NCBI GenBank assembly: GCA_005883235.1
Contig: VAYE01000197.1
Span: forward strand, 1 to 22,679
DNA from: Actinomycetota bacterium
GTDB taxonomy: Bacteria; Actinomycetota; Thermoleophilia; Gaiellales; Gaiellaceae
Length of the DNA: 22,679 nucleotides
Direction: 5' to 3'
Position 1 is the stretch's first letter; the number at the start of each line of letters is the position of its first letter. The notes below the pieces were generated by a model, which saw nothing but the letters and a program-made list of their open reading frames with translations, was not told where the DNA came from and did no database searches. Position numbers and translations under genes: made by a program. Below, one piece after another: positions 1 through 7,894 of this stretch.

Positions 1-1
1 G

Positions 2-316
2 TCGCTCTACTGGCACACCTTCGGCTCGTTGACGAACGCCCTGCGCGAGGCCGGCTTCGACCTCCCGGTCGGCGAGGAGCGGCTCGAGCGCGCCGTCGAG
101 CAGGGCCTGGAGCTGGCGCGCCGGCTCGGCCGCCTACCGAAGTTCTCCGACTGGACCGAGGCGCGCAAGGCCGACGAGAGCCTCCTCACCGAGTGGCAGG
201 TGTACCGGATGTTCGACGCGCGCCGCGGCGCCTGGTCGACCTTCCAGTTCCTGATCCGTGAGCGGCTGCGGGAGCTGGGCGTCGACGTCGCGCCCGACGG
301 ACGCGTCGGCCGTTAA
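2..316 (+). CDS. HNH-repeat (homing endonuclease-associated repeat) protein, 3' part
   Basis: The reading frame is open from the window edge, so the 5' end is missing; about 104 residues are visible. They begin SLYWHTFGSLTNALREAGF, which matches the homing endonuclease-associated repeat (W..FG....ALR.AGF). A second, weaker copy (W..A..FDARRGAWSTFQFLI) follows about 50 residues later. Such repeats occur in HNH endonucleases and in actinobacterial proteins with no nuclease domain, and usually act in DNA binding. A TTG at 29 could be read as a start, but the repeat continues upstream of it in frame, so the gene is truncated by the window. Its TAA stop overlaps the stop of the opposite amidotransferase gene. 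Whether a nuclease domain lies upstream cannot be seen. Confidence 0.7.
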   Translation, partial: SLYWHTFGSLTNALREAGFDLPVGEERLERAVEQGLELARRLGRLPKFSDWTEARKADESLLTEWQVYRMFDARRGAWSTFQFLIRERLRELGVDVAPDGRVGR

Positions 317-1104
317 GCCGTAGCGATCGCCGCGAGCCGCTGGAGGCAGGACGCGCCCTCGTCCGGCGCCCGAACCGCGGGGAGCTGGCGCTCCTCGAAG
401 CGGCGGTCGGGACGGAAGCGCTCCGTCCAGGCCTCGCGGCCGCGGGAGAGCGCGACGAGCGTTCCCTCGCGCACCTCGCGCTTGCGCAGGCGCACGCCCG
501 TGTAGCGCTCGACGAGCTCGAGCGTCTGCGGCGTGGAGGCGAAGAAGCGCTCGTGCCGCCCGGCGCCGATCCAGAGTGGCCGTCCGACGCCGCGTACCAC
601 GAAGACGAGGTCGGGACGGCGCTCGTCGAGCCAGGCGCAGGCCATCGAGCCGCGCAGCTCCTGAAGCGGACCGGCGCGTCCCTCGGTGTGCTCGGCGAGC
701 GCGAAGATCGCCTCGGAGTCGACGGTCATCTCGGGCTGGGCGCGCTCGAAGCCGTAGCGGTCGAGGATCTCCTCGTCGTTGAAGATGATCCCGTTGTGGA
801 TGCCGACGACGGCGCCGTGGCGGATCGGGTGGTTGTTCGCCTCGATCGTCGGATGGCCCTTCGTGTAGTCGCGGACGTGGAGCAGGGCTTCGCTCGCCTC
901 GGGCGGGAGCTCGACGGTCTCGAGAAGGGCGCTCGCGCCGGAGCGCTGCTTGTGGCCGCGCACGCGTCCGTCGCCCTGCGTGCGGTAGGCGTACCCGGCC
1001 GCGTCGGCGCCGCGCTCGGCGATTCCCGCGAGGAGGGCCTGCGCCGCGAGCGTCCTGTCGACGCTCGACTTCGGGCTCAGGCTGTATCCGGCGATGCCAC
1101 ACAC
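313..1104 (-). CDS. Class II glutamine amidotransferase (GlmS-N-like)
   Basis: A 263-residue protein starting GTG-TGT, so Cys2 becomes the N-terminal nucleophile after Met removal, as in Ntn-type glutaminases. Family marks in order: MCGIAGY at 1-7, the region HVRDYTKGHPTIEANNHPI at about 76-94 (equivalent to HTRWATHG...N.HP of GlmS/PurF), NGIIFND at about 104, and a DSEAIF motif near 128. The family hydrolyses glutamine and passes ammonia to a synthetase partner. No partner domain (SIS, PRTase, AsnB synthetase) is fused or adjacent, so this is a stand-alone glutaminase domain of unknown acceptor. A GGAGG lies 12 nt before the GTG, rather far, but Cys2 supports this start. It is divergent from the sigma gene. 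Confidence 0.85.
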   Translation of the reverse strand: MCGIAGYSLSPKSSVDRTLAAQALLAGIAERGADAAGYAYRTQGDGRVRGHKQRSGASALLETVELPPEASEALLHVRDYTKGHPTIEANNHPIRHGAVVGIHNGIIFNDEEILDRYGFERAQPEMTVDSEAIFALAEHTEGRAGPLQELRGSMACAWLDERRPDLVFVVRGVGRPLWIGAGRHERFFASTPQTLELVERYTGVRLRKREVREGTLVALSRGREAWTERFRPDRRFEERQLPAVRAPDEGASCLQRLAAIATA

Positions 1105-1161
1105 GATTGACGTGATCCTCCGTACCCTTTCGGACGGAATGCCTCCGAGGTTGACCCCGTA

Positions 1162-1178
1162 CCGGTGACCGTCACCGG
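1162..1178. repeat. 17-bp perfect palindrome in divergent promoter region
   Basis: CCGGTGAC-C-GTCACCGG is an 8-bp perfect inverted repeat around one base. It lies in the 202-bp gap between the divergently transcribed amidotransferase and sigma-factor genes. A 12-bp direct repeat, CGTGATCCTCCG, occurs at 1111-1122 and 1182-1193, flanking the palindrome. It may be an operator for a dimeric repressor or a leader hairpin; no regulator can be assigned. Confidence 0.45.
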
Positions 1179-1306
1179 CCTCGTGATCCTCCGGAGGGTT
1201 CCGACGAGCCGCCTGCGCGGAAGTTAGTCGGGACCCGCTCGATCCCTCCTTCGGGTACGGGCGGCGTTAAGGCCGTTGTCCCGGGTGGGCCGATAAGCGG
1301 GGCACG

Positions 1307-2263
1307 ATGGAGCCGCGGCCGCTTCCAGAGCCCATCCCCTCTGCCCCCGCGCCCGACGACGAGGCCGAGCCCGTTCTCGAGCTCCTGCCCGTCCTGGACG
1401 ACGCGGAGGCCGACGCCGAAGAGGCGGAGGAAAGCGTTGTCCAGACGCAGGATCCGCTGAAGCTCTACGTGCGGCAGATCGGCGACGGGCGCCTGCTCAC
1501 CCCGTCCGAGGAGCGCGAGCTCGCCCGCCTGAAGGACGAGGGCGACGCCGCGGCGAAGCGCCGCCTCATCGAGGCGAACCTCCGCCTCGTGATGTCGATC
1601 ACGCGGAACTACACGAAGGCCGGCGTCCCGCTCCTCGACCTCATCCAGGAGGGGAACCTCGGCCTCATCCGGGCCGTCGAGAAGTTCGACTACCGGCTCG
1701 GCTTCAAGCTCTCGACCTACGCGACGTGGTGGATCCGCCAGGCGATCACGCGCGCGCTCGCCGACCAAGGCCGGACGATCCGGCTGCCCGTCCACGTCGC
1801 CGAGCAGGTGCGGCGCGTGATGCGCGCCCGGCGCGTCCTCGCCCAGAAGCTGAACCGCGACCCGACGATCGACGAGGTCGCCGTCGAGAGTGGCTTTCCC
1901 GTGCGTCGCGTCGAGGAGCTGCTCGAGCTCGTCGAGGACCCGGTGAGCCTCGAGACTCCGGTCGGCGACGGCGAGAGCCTCTATGCCGACCTGATCGAGG
2001 ACGTCCACTCCGACCAGCCCGACGAGTCGACCGCGAAGCGGCTCCGCTCGGCCGAGCTCGCCGCCGCCCTCCTGCACCTGAACCCGCGTATGCAGCGCGT
2101 GCTCTCGCTCCGCTTCGGCCTCGAGGACGGCAAGCCGCAGACCCTCGAGGAGGTCGGCGCCGGCCTCGGCATCACGCGCGAGCGTGTCCGCCAGCTCGAG
2201 GCGCGCGCCTTGCGCGAGCTTCGGACGGTCGCGCCGGATCTGGAGCTCTATCTGCGCGTCTGA
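1307..2263 (+). CDS. RNA polymerase sigma-70 family factor (RpoD-like, short)
   Basis: A 318-residue group 1/2 sigma factor. After an acidic N-terminal tail of about 45 residues come region 1.2 ([11 protein letters not shown], about 48-58), region 2 with [13 protein letters not shown] and [16 protein letters not shown] (about 87-150), region 3 (about 155-235), and region 4 with the -35-binding [23 protein letters not shown] (about 281-300). The 2.4/-10 recognition block is intact. It lacks the long 1.1 domain typical of the housekeeping factor and so resembles the HrdB-like alternative primary-type factors of actinobacteria. A two-hairpin repeat element follows its stop. The ATG at 1307 is preceded by GGGG; no strong SD is seen. 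Confidence 0.93.
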   Translation: MEPRPLPEPIPSAPAPDDEAEPVLELLPVLDDAEADAEEAEESVVQTQDPLKLYVRQIGDGRLLTPSEERELARLKDEGDAAAKRRLIEANLRLVMSITRNYTKAGVPLLDLIQEGNLGLIRAVEKFDYRLGFKLSTYATWWIRQAITRALADQGRTIRLPVHVAEQVRRVMRARRVLAQKLNRDPTIDEVAVESGFPVRRVEELLELVEDPVSLETPVGDGESLYADLIEDVHSDQPDESTAKRLRSAELAAALLHLNPRMQRVLSLRFGLEDGKPQTLEEVGAGLGITRERVRQLEARALRELRTVAPDLELYLRV

Positions 2264-2291
2264 TCAAACCGCTCGACCGGTCATTTCAGAC

Positions 2292-2343
2292 GGACGCGCG
2301 GGCGAAGCCCGCACGTCCTGATGTCGGCACCGCAAGCGGTGCC
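2292..2343. repeat. Two-hairpin palindromic element (copy A)
   Basis: Two adjacent perfect hairpins lie 28 bp after the sigma-factor stop. HP1 is GCGGGC-GAA-GCCCGC, extended by GGACG/CGTCC. HP2 is GGCACCGC-AA-GCGGTGCC at 2326-2343. The same pairing of a GC-rich hairpin plus a GGCAYCGCAAGCGRTGCC hairpin recurs twice near 18.25-18.41 kb. It may terminate transcription of the sigma gene, but there is no T-tract; a REP-like dispersed repeat is the better description. Confidence 0.6.
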
Positions 2344-2369
2344 TTAGGCTCTATCTCCGGGCGTGAGGG

Positions 2370-2375
2370 TAGCCT
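2370..2375 (+). promoter_or_regulatory. Candidate leaderless -10 box TAGCCT before PHP phosphatase
   Basis: TAGCCT (TANNNT) ends 6 nt before the ATG at 2382, the spacing expected when transcription starts at or next to the start codon. No Shine-Dalgarno sequence precedes the ATG. No -35 box is required by actinobacterial leaderless promoters and none is obvious. Confidence 0.45.
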
Positions 2376-2381
2376 GGGGCT

Positions 2382-3116
2382 ATGGCCCCGGGCTGGTTCG
2401 TCGACCTCCACAGCCACGTCGTTCCCTCCGGCGACGACGGCGCGCAGTCGATGGGCGAGGGCGCCGCGCTCTGCGAGGCCGCGGCCAGGCACGGGACGCG
2501 CACGCTCTTCGCGACGCCGCACGTCGCCGCGCACGTGCCGCCCGACGACGGGCGAGAGGCGCTCGTCGCCGAGCGGGTCGAGGAGCTTCGCGCCCGCACG
2601 AGGATCGACCTGCGGCTGGGCTGGGAGCTCACTCCGATCGCGGAGCTGCTCGACCTCGATCCGCGCCGCTACGCCCTCGAAGGGCTCGACGTCGTACTGA
2701 TGGAGGTGCCGTTCACGGGCTCGGCCGATTTGCTCTTCGCGCTCGCCGAGCACGTCGAGGCCGCCGGGCTGACGCCGCTCGTCGCGCACCCGGAGCGGAC
2801 GCAGGCGGTGCTCGAGCGGCCGGCGCTCGCGGCCGAGCTCGCCGAGCGCGGATGGCCGCTCCAGGTGAACTCGACGAGCCTCCTCGGCCGGCACGGCCCG
2901 GAGCGGGAGGCGCTCGGCTGGCAGTTCGTCCGGGACGGGCTCGCTTCCGTCGTCGCCTCCGACGGCCACCGCGCGACCCGCCCCGCGCGGCTCGACGACG
3001 CCTGGGAGCTCGTGCGGGCCGAGCTGGGAGCGGGGGCGCGCCGCCTCTTCGACGGCTCAGTCGTCGGTCTCGACGAGCCGCTCGAGCAGCCTCAGCGCAT
3101 GCTCGGGACCGCGTAG
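2382..3116 (+). CDS. PHP-domain protein-tyrosine phosphatase (CpsB/CapC/YwqE type)
   Basis: A 244-residue metal-dependent PHP phosphatase. Visible metal-ligand motifs: DLHSH at 8-12 followed by DDGAQSM at 18-24 (diagnostic of the CpsB/CapC/YwqE group), TPH at 45-47, HPER at 136-139, SDGH at 193-196. Characterised homologues dephosphorylate bacterial tyrosine kinases that control capsule and exopolysaccharide export. No BY-kinase or Wzz gene is in the window, so the substrate is unknown. The family core ends near ARRLFDG (about residue 224). The last ~20 residues overlap the 3' end of the opposite glycosyltransferase gene by 60 bp. The ATG is probably leaderless. Confidence 0.88.
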   Translation: MAPGWFVDLHSHVVPSGDDGAQSMGEGAALCEAAARHGTRTLFATPHVAAHVPPDDGREALVAERVEELRARTRIDLRLGWELTPIAELLDLDPRRYALEGLDVVLMEVPFTGSADLLFALAEHVEAAGLTPLVAHPERTQAVLERPALAAELAERGWPLQVNSTSLLGRHGPEREALGWQFVRDGLASVVASDGHRATRPARLDDAWELVRAELGAGARRLFDGSVVGLDEPLEQPQRMLGTA

Positions 3117-4196
3117 GCCGCGGATCTCGTCCCGCACGCGCTCGGCCGCCACGCGATAGCTCGGGTCCTCCAGCACCGCCGAGACGGCCTCGCGCACGTC
3201 GTCCGGCGTCGCTCGTCCCGCGTCGAGCACCAGCGCAACGCGGAGCTCCTCGCACCGGGCCGCGTTCAGCGGCTGGTCGGCGCCCATCGGGAGCAAGACC
3301 GACGGCAGGCCGTGCGCCAGCGCACCGAGGACGCTGCCCGAGCCGCCGTGCGACACGACGGCGTCGCAGCGCGGCAGGACGACGGAGTGGGGGAGATAGC
3401 GCTCGACGCGAATCCGGTCCGGCTGCGGGCCGAGCTCCTTCGGGTCGATCTGCCGTCCTACCGTGGCCACCACGTCGACGTCGAGGGAGCGCAGCCCGGC
3501 GAGCGCACGCGCGAAGAGGTCGCCGGACTCGAGGTTGAAGACCGTGCCGAGCGTGAAGTAGACGGTCGGCGTGCCTTCATGCGGGGCGGCCTCGCCGGTG
3601 GGCGGCCGAAAGCACTCGGCCCCCGCGGGATCGCGCAGGCTCGGCGGGAAGGGCGAGAGGACGAGGTCGCGGCCGATCATCGCGAGCTCGGGATCGGGCG
3701 GGAGGCCGTGCGCGGCGCGCAGTGCCTCGAGCGGCTCGGCGACGAGCTCGCGACGGACGAAGCCGGCCGCGGTGACGAGCACGATCGCGTGCGGAAGCCC
3801 GAGCCGCTCGGCGGCGACCATGGCGCCGTAGTCCGTCTCGTCGCAGACGAGGAGATCCGGCCGCCACTCGGCGCACAGGGCGAGCACGGCGTCGGCCCGC
3901 TCGCGCGCGACCCAGCCCGCAAAGCCCTTGCGAAACGCCCGTTGCTCCCGCTCGACGCCGACCACGCGAAGCGGCCTCCGCCTCGGCGGCCGGTCGGTGC
4001 CGGTGGGAAAGACGTCGAGCTCGAGCTCGGGATCGAGCGCGGACGGCCGTCCCGTAAGTGCCACTACGTGGCCCGCGGCGGCGGCCGCCCGGGCGAGCGG
4101 AACGAGCGGCTCGGCGTGCCCGGAGCCGCCGGCGAACGCGAAGAGGAAGCGGGCCCTAGGAGGTGGCGACGGCCTGCATCTCGCGCAGCGTCGCAA
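3057..4196 (-). CDS. Glycosyltransferase, EryCIII/MGT-like (GT1 fold); start uncertain
   Basis: GT-B fold nucleotide-sugar glycosyltransferase. The recognisable protein begins [20 protein letters not shown] at about 4150. The C-terminal donor-binding motif [20 protein letters not shown] lies about 100 residues before the end, as in UDP-glycosyltransferases and EryCIII-like macrolide enzymes. Related enzymes glycosylate lipids or small natural products; the acceptor here is unknown. The start is a problem: no ATG, GTG or TTG exists in frame at the expected position just after the sigma-factor stop. The nearest in-frame start is a TTG at 4196, inside the sigma gene (41-nt overlap), giving 379 residues. 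The gene shares a transcript with the sigma factor and overlaps the PHP gene by 60 bp at its 3' end. Confidence 0.82.
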   Translation of the reverse strand: MRRCARCRPSPPPRARFLFAFAGGSGHAEPLVPLARAAAAAGHVVALTGRPSALDPELELDVFPTGTDRPPRRRPLRVVGVEREQRAFRKGFAGWVARERADAVLALCAEWRPDLLVCDETDYGAMVAAERLGLPHAIVLVTAAGFVRRELVAEPLEALRAAHGLPPDPELAMIGRDLVLSPFPPSLRDPAGAECFRPPTGEAAPHEGTPTVYFTLGTVFNLESGDLFARALAGLRSLDVDVVATVGRQIDPKELGPQPDRIRVERYLPHSVVLPRCDAVVSHGGSGSVLGALAHGLPSVLLPMGADQPLNAARCEELRVALVLDAGRATPDDVREAVSAVLEDPSYRVAAERVRDEIRGLRGPEHALRLLERLVETDD

Positions 4197-5214
4197 GGCG
4201 CCTGAGCGTGTCCAGCTCGATCTGGCGCACGCGCTCGCGCGTGAGCCCGAGCCGGCGCCCGATCTCCTCGAGCGTCTTCGGCTCGGCGTCGTGGAGGCCG
4301 TAGCGGAGCTCGAGCACACGTCGTTCCCGGTCCGGGAGCGAGGCGAGCGCGGCCGAGAGCGCCTGGCTGCGGAGCGAGACCTCCACCTCGTCCTCGGGAA
4401 GCGGCCCGTCGCCCGCGACGAAGTCGCCGAAGACGGCGTCCTCCTGGTCGCCGACCGGCTGGTCGAGGCTCGTCGACGCGCGCGCGGCGGCGAGCACCTC
4501 GTGCGCCTGCTGGATCGGCAGGCTCGCCTCCTCGGCGATCTCCTCGAGGGAGGGCTCGCGGCCGAGCTGCGTCCAGAGCAGGCGCTCGGCGCGGTTCATC
4601 TTCTGGAGCCGCTCGACGATGTGGACCGGCATCCGGATCGTGCGCGCCTTGTCGGCGAGCGCCCGCGCCACCGCCTGGCGAATCCACCACGTCGCATAGG
4701 TGGAGAACTTGTAGCCGCGGCGCCAGTCGAACTTCTCGACCGCCCGGATGAGCCCGAGCGTCCCCTCCTGGATCAGGTCGAGGAAGGGGAGGCCCTGGTT
4801 GCGGTAGTTCTTCGCGATCGAGACCACGAGGCGCAGGTTCGATTGGATCATGCGCTGCTTGGCCGCCTGGTCTCCGCGCTCGATCCGCTTCGCCAGCTCG
4901 ACCTCCTGCGGCGCCGTCAGCAGCGCGTGCCGGCCCGCCTCGCGGAGGAAGAGCTGGAGGGCGTCCGTCGTCGTCTCGTAGGAGAGCTGCTGCGCGAGGG
5001 GCGGCGGCGGCGGCTCACGCTCCTTATCCTCCACGACCTCGATCCCGCGCTGGTCGAGCTCTCGGTAGAGCGCGTCGATCTCGAGGGGCTCGAGCGGATG
5101 GAGCTCGAGGAGCTCCGCGAGGTCGGCCTGACGGATCGAGCCGGTCGGCTCCGCAGTCTCGATGAGACCGCGGAGCTCCTCGTGCTCGAGGACGCTCTCG
5201 ATCAGGTCGACCAT
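4156..5214 (-). CDS. RNA polymerase sigma factor RpoD/SigA-like, with region 1.1-like domain
   Basis: A 352-residue primary-type sigma factor. Residues about 1-65 resemble a short region 1.1 (ending [15 protein letters not shown]). Then come a short polyproline linker (PPPPP), region 1.2 ([11 protein letters not shown]), region 2 with [20 protein letters not shown] and [16 protein letters not shown], region 3, and region 4 with [20 protein letters not shown] at the C-terminus. All core- and -10/-35-binding blocks are present, so it should direct housekeeping-type promoters. It is the second RpoD-like factor within 3 kb; the region 1.1-like domain makes this the better candidate for the main one, although that gene is usually elsewhere in actinobacteria. 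It lies 82 bp downstream of the penicillin-binding protein gene. Confidence 0.93.
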   Translation of the reverse strand: MVDLIESVLEHEELRGLIETAEPTGSIRQADLAELLELHPLEPLEIDALYRELDQRGIEVVEDKEREPPPPPLAQQLSYETTTDALQLFLREAGRHALLTAPQEVELAKRIERGDQAAKQRMIQSNLRLVVSIAKNYRNQGLPFLDLIQEGTLGLIRAVEKFDWRRGYKFSTYATWWIRQAVARALADKARTIRMPVHIVERLQKMNRAERLLWTQLGREPSLEEIAEEASLPIQQAHEVLAAARASTSLDQPVGDQEDAVFGDFVAGDGPLPEDEVEVSLRSQALSAALASLPDRERRVLELRYGLHDAEPKTLEEIGRRLGLTRERVRQIELDTLRRLATLREMQAVATS

Positions 5215-5223
5215 GCCGCGCCG

Positions 5224-5252
5224 ATTGATTCCCTCGTCGTGAGAAATGTCAA
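5224..5252 (-). promoter_or_regulatory. Candidate promoter for sigma factor gene (TTGACA box)
   Basis: On the minus strand a perfect TTGACA (5252-5247) is followed after 17 nt by ATCAAT, a weak -10. Just upstream, AGGGTTTGAC is preceded by a near copy, AGGGTTGAAC, about 20 nt away, so a tandem operator is possible. The 82-bp gap otherwise shows no structure. Confidence 0.35.
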
Positions 5253-5296
5253 ACCCTGCCTGGGGCGTTCAACCCTACCCCAGAGCGACGCAAGTG

Positions 5297-7360
5297 TCAC
5301 TCCGGTGGCGGGGGAGGCGGCGGCGGTGGAGGCGCCGGAGGCGGTGGAGGCGGCGGCGCCGGAGGCGGAGGAGGCGGCGGTGGGGGAGGCGGAGGCGGCG
5401 GCGGGGCCGGAGGAGGCGGCGAGGCCGGCGGGGGAGGCGGAGGCGGCGGCTGCGCGGCGGTCGTTGCCTGCGTCGTCGCGGTCGTCGTGGTCGTCGGCGT
5501 CGACGTCGAGTACGAGGGTGTCGTGGTCTGGTAGTAGCCGCCGCCCGACACCGCCTGGCCGTGGTCGTACGCCGAGGGGAAGCTCTCGACGGGCACGTTC
5601 GCGAGCGCCTGCGACATGAACTCGTGCCAGATCGAGGCGGGGATCGTCCCGCCGAAGACGGCGGCGTAGCCCTCGATGTACTGCATCGAGAGCTCGCGGT
5701 GCGGATAGCCGACCCAGACGCACGTGACGAGCTGCGGCACGTAGCCGCAGAACCAGGCGTCCTGGTAGTTCTCGGCCGTCCCCGTCTTGCCCGCCGCCGG
5801 CCGGCCGATGTTGGCGGCCGTCCCCGTGCCGTGCGCGATGACGCCTTGGAGCGCAGCGGTGACGAGATCGGCGTCGTTCGCCGGCAGCACGCGATAGCCC
5901 GCCTGGAGCGCCTGCGTCAGCGTCTCGCCGTTCGCGCTCCGCACGGCCTCGAGCGACTGCGGGTGGTGCCTGATCCCGTGCGCCGCGAACGTCCCGTACG
6001 CGGAGGTCATCTCGAGCGGCGAGACGGGCTGCGTCCCGAGCGTGATCGAGCAGACCGGCTGGAGCGGCGACTCGATGCCGATCCGGTGCGCCCACTTGGC
6101 GACCTCCGGCGGCCCGACCTTCACGGCGAGCTGGGCGAAGATCGTGTTCACGGAGTAGGCCGTCGCGTCCATGAGGCTCATCGTCCCGGCGGACTCGTCG
6201 GCGGAGTTGTGCACGTCCCAGGGCTGGAAGTTCGTCGCGCAGCGCGGGTCGGTGATGAGGAGCGACGGCGGCCCGTTGAACGTCGACGAGAGCGAGATCC
6301 CGTTCTCGATCGCGGCCGCGAGCGTGAACGGCTTGAAGGCGCTGCCCGCCTGGCGGTGGCCCTGCGAGGCGAGGTTGAACTGGAGGTGCTCGCCGCTCGG
6401 CACGTCGACCGCCATCGCCCGGATCTTCCCGTCGCGAGGGTCGATCGCGACGAGCGCCGCCGCCGGGTCGGTCTTCGTCCGCAGGATGCTCTTCATCGAC
6501 TGCTCGGCCTCCGTCTGGAGACGCGGGTCGATCGTCGTCTTCACCTTCAGGCCGCCGCGCTGGACCCGGCTCGCGCCGAAGCCGGCGACGAGCTGGTCCT
6601 CGACGTACTGGAAGAAGTACGGCTGCCGGATCCGGGTGTAGATGCTGCCCGGCTCGAGGCCGAGCGGCGCGCGCGTGGCGCGCCGCGCCTGCGCCGGCGT
6701 GATGTAGCGCGAGGCGAGCATCGCGCGCAGGACGTCGTTCCGTCGCTGCCGAGCGACCTTCGGCTGTTCGAAGGGGTCGTAGACCGACGGCGCCTGCGGC
6801 AGGCCGGCGAGGAGCGCCGACTGCGCCAGGCTGAGGCGGCGTGCGGTGCGCGAGAAGTAGGTCTGGGCCGCCGCCTCGATCCCGTAGGCGTGGTTGCCGT
6901 AGTAGACCTGGTTCAGGTAGGCGGCGAGGATGCGGTTCTTCGACCAGGACGCGGAGAGCCGAAGCGCGAGGCACGCCTCCCGCAGCTTGCGCTCGAGCGT
7001 CCGCTGGTCGTTGCCGATGTAGAGGTTCCGGACGAGCTGCTGCGTGATCGTCGAGCCGCCCTGGGCGAAGGTGCCCTTCTGGATGTCGGTCAGCGCCGCG
7101 CGCAGGATGCCGCGGTAGTCGAGGCCGCCGTGCTCGTAGAAGCGTCGGTCCTCGATCGCGACGGTCGCCTTCGGGATCCAGCGCGTCATCTCACCGAGCT
7201 GGAGCGGCTGGCGGTTTCGCGAGGACGGGATCGACCCGAGCAGCGACCCGTCGTCGGCGAAGACGAACGAGTTCTCGCCGATGCTGAGGGGGCGCAGCGC
7301 CTTGAGCGAGCACGTCGACTTGACGGCCGCCTGGCCGCCGAACGCCGCTGCGACGGCCAC
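5297..7360 (-). CDS. Class A penicillin-binding protein (bifunctional transglycosylase/transpeptidase)
   Basis: A peptidoglycan synthase at the outer face of the membrane. Numbered from the only in-frame standard start (GTG at 7360, 687 residues): GT51 motifs EDRRFYEHGG at 70-79, GGSTITQQLVRN at 101-112, RKLREA at 124-129, KNRILAAYLNQVYYG at 141-155. Transpeptidase motifs are SAFK at 340-343 (catalytic Ser), SVN at 403-405 and KTGTAE at 525-530. A Thr/Ser-rich hinge (about 612-636) leads into a near-pure proline tail. The GTG start would leave only a stub of the membrane anchor. In frame upstream lie a basic patch and the rest of a TM helix (FALALLTFPLAVLGAVAVAA), so the real protein must begin farther upstream (see the extension entry). 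Catalytic assignment is secure; the N-terminus is not. Confidence 0.93.
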   Translation of the reverse strand: MAVAAAFGGQAAVKSTCSLKALRPLSIGENSFVFADDGSLLGSIPSSRNRQPLQLGEMTRWIPKATVAIEDRRFYEHGGLDYRGILRAALTDIQKGTFAQGGSTITQQLVRNLYIGNDQRTLERKLREACLALRLSASWSKNRILAAYLNQVYYGNHAYGIEAAAQTYFSRTARRLSLAQSALLAGLPQAPSVYDPFEQPKVARQRRNDVLRAMLASRYITPAQARRATRAPLGLEPGSIYTRIRQPYFFQYVEDQLVAGFGASRVQRGGLKVKTTIDPRLQTEAEQSMKSILRTKTDPAAALVAIDPRDGKIRAMAVDVPSGEHLQFNLASQGHRQAGSAFKPFTLAAAIENGISLSSTFNGPPSLLITDPRCATNFQPWDVHNSADESAGTMSLMDATAYSVNTIFAQLAVKVGPPEVAKWAHRIGIESPLQPVCSITLGTQPVSPLEMTSAYGTFAAHGIRHHPQSLEAVRSANGETLTQALQAGYRVLPANDADLVTAALQGVIAHGTGTAANIGRPAAGKTGTAENYQDAWFCGYVPQLVTCVWVGYPHRELSMQYIEGYAAVFGGTIPASIWHEFMSQALANVPVESFPSAYDHGQAVSGGGYYQTTTPSYSTSTPTTTTTATTQATTAAQPPPPPPPPASPPPPAPPPPPPPPPPPPPPPAPPPPPPPAPPPPPPPPPPE
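5300..5449 (-). repeat. Polyproline-encoding low-complexity tract
   Basis: Codes for about 50 residues, almost all Pro with isolated Ala and one Ser, ending in Glu and the stop, at the C-terminus of the penicillin-binding protein. On the plus strand it is a purine-rich GGCGGCGGTGGAGG-type tract. Proline-rich tails are common on actinobacterial class A PBPs, where they may span the wall. The tract is prone to slippage in replication and assembly. Confidence 0.85.
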
Positions 7361-7894
7361 GGCGCCGAGGACGGCGAGCGGGAAGGTCAGGAGCGCGAGC
7401 GCGAAGCGGTGCGGGACCCGGCTCGCCTGCTGGCGCCGGCGCAGCCGGCGGCGGCGGATGCGCGGCGGCAGGTCGTCGTCGGGCGCGGGCGGCGCCCAGC
7501 CGCCGTTACCGCCGCCGTTCCCGTTCGGAGGGCCGAAGCCGTTCCGGCGCGCGCCGTTCGAGGCGGCGAGGTTGGGCAGGGCCGCGCCGGCGGCGTCCTG
7601 CGGCTTCTGCGCCCGCCTGCGGCCGAAGTGCGCGTAGGCGGCCCGGCGCTGCGCGTCGGTCAGGACCCAGCGGCGCCCGCGCTGCGAGCGAGAGCGCGGA
7701 AACGTCCGCCGGAGCCAGACGTTGAGCGTGCTCGGGTGGATTCCGAGCTCCCGCGCGAGCTCGGCAGGTGTCTGCTTGCGTTCGGGCGTGGGCGTCTCGC
7801 TCGTCTGAAAGACCCGGCGGATGCCGGGCCTTGCTCGAATCTTTCCACAGGAACCGCGGTTACACCAGCGGAGGCGAATGCACGATAACGGGTG
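7361..7894 (-). other. In-frame 5' extension of the PBP gene: HTH domain, Gly/Asn linker, membrane anchor; no standard start codon
   Basis: The PBP frame stays open from the TAA at 7897-7895, 178 codons upstream of the GTG, with no ATG, GTG or TTG. The translation is not random. Positions 7774-7640 give a helix-turn-helix-like unit (TPAELARELGIHPSTLNVWL) followed by a wing-like RRWVLTDAQRRAAYAHFG. Then come an Ala/Gln stretch, a Gly/Asn/Pro linker (GPPNGNGGGNGG), an acidic DDD, a strongly basic patch (RIRRRRLRRR) and the N-terminal half of a TM helix. That order (cytoplasmic DNA-binding-type domain, linker, positive-inside residues, TM) is what a tethered fusion would show. The start may be a rare codon, or a frameshift or sequence error may lie near 7800-7850. 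A GTG in another frame at 7848 has no SD. Confidence 0.6.
7813..7830 (-). other. GC-rich hairpin in PBP leader
   Basis: CCCGGC-GGAT-GCCGGG (plus strand) forms a 6-bp stem. Read on the minus strand it extends through a G-U pair to a 10-bp stem closed by AAG/CTT and followed by TTTC. It lies just upstream of the HTH-coding segment and may be an attenuator-like hairpin in the PBP leader. Its core resembles HP1 of the 18.2-kb repeats. Confidence 0.4.

Noticed and set aside
1105..1306. tRNA gene in the gap before the sigma gene
   Set aside because: No cloverleaf or GGTTCGAATCC-like T-arm can be found; the palindrome explains the apparent pairing.
1726..2700. Long plus-strand ORF across the sigma gene end and PHP start
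   Set aside because: Out-of-frame shadow of both genes running through the hairpin element; Arg/Ala/Pro-rich with no domain.
7660..7848. Small minus-strand ORF from the GTG at 7848
   Set aside because: Its translation beyond the first dozen residues is Arg/Ser-rich and out of frame with the HTH segment; no SD.
5246..7888. 880-codon plus-strand ORF opposite the PBP gene
   Set aside because: Arg/Gly-rich low-complexity translation mirrors the polyproline tract and PBP codons; no recognisable motif.
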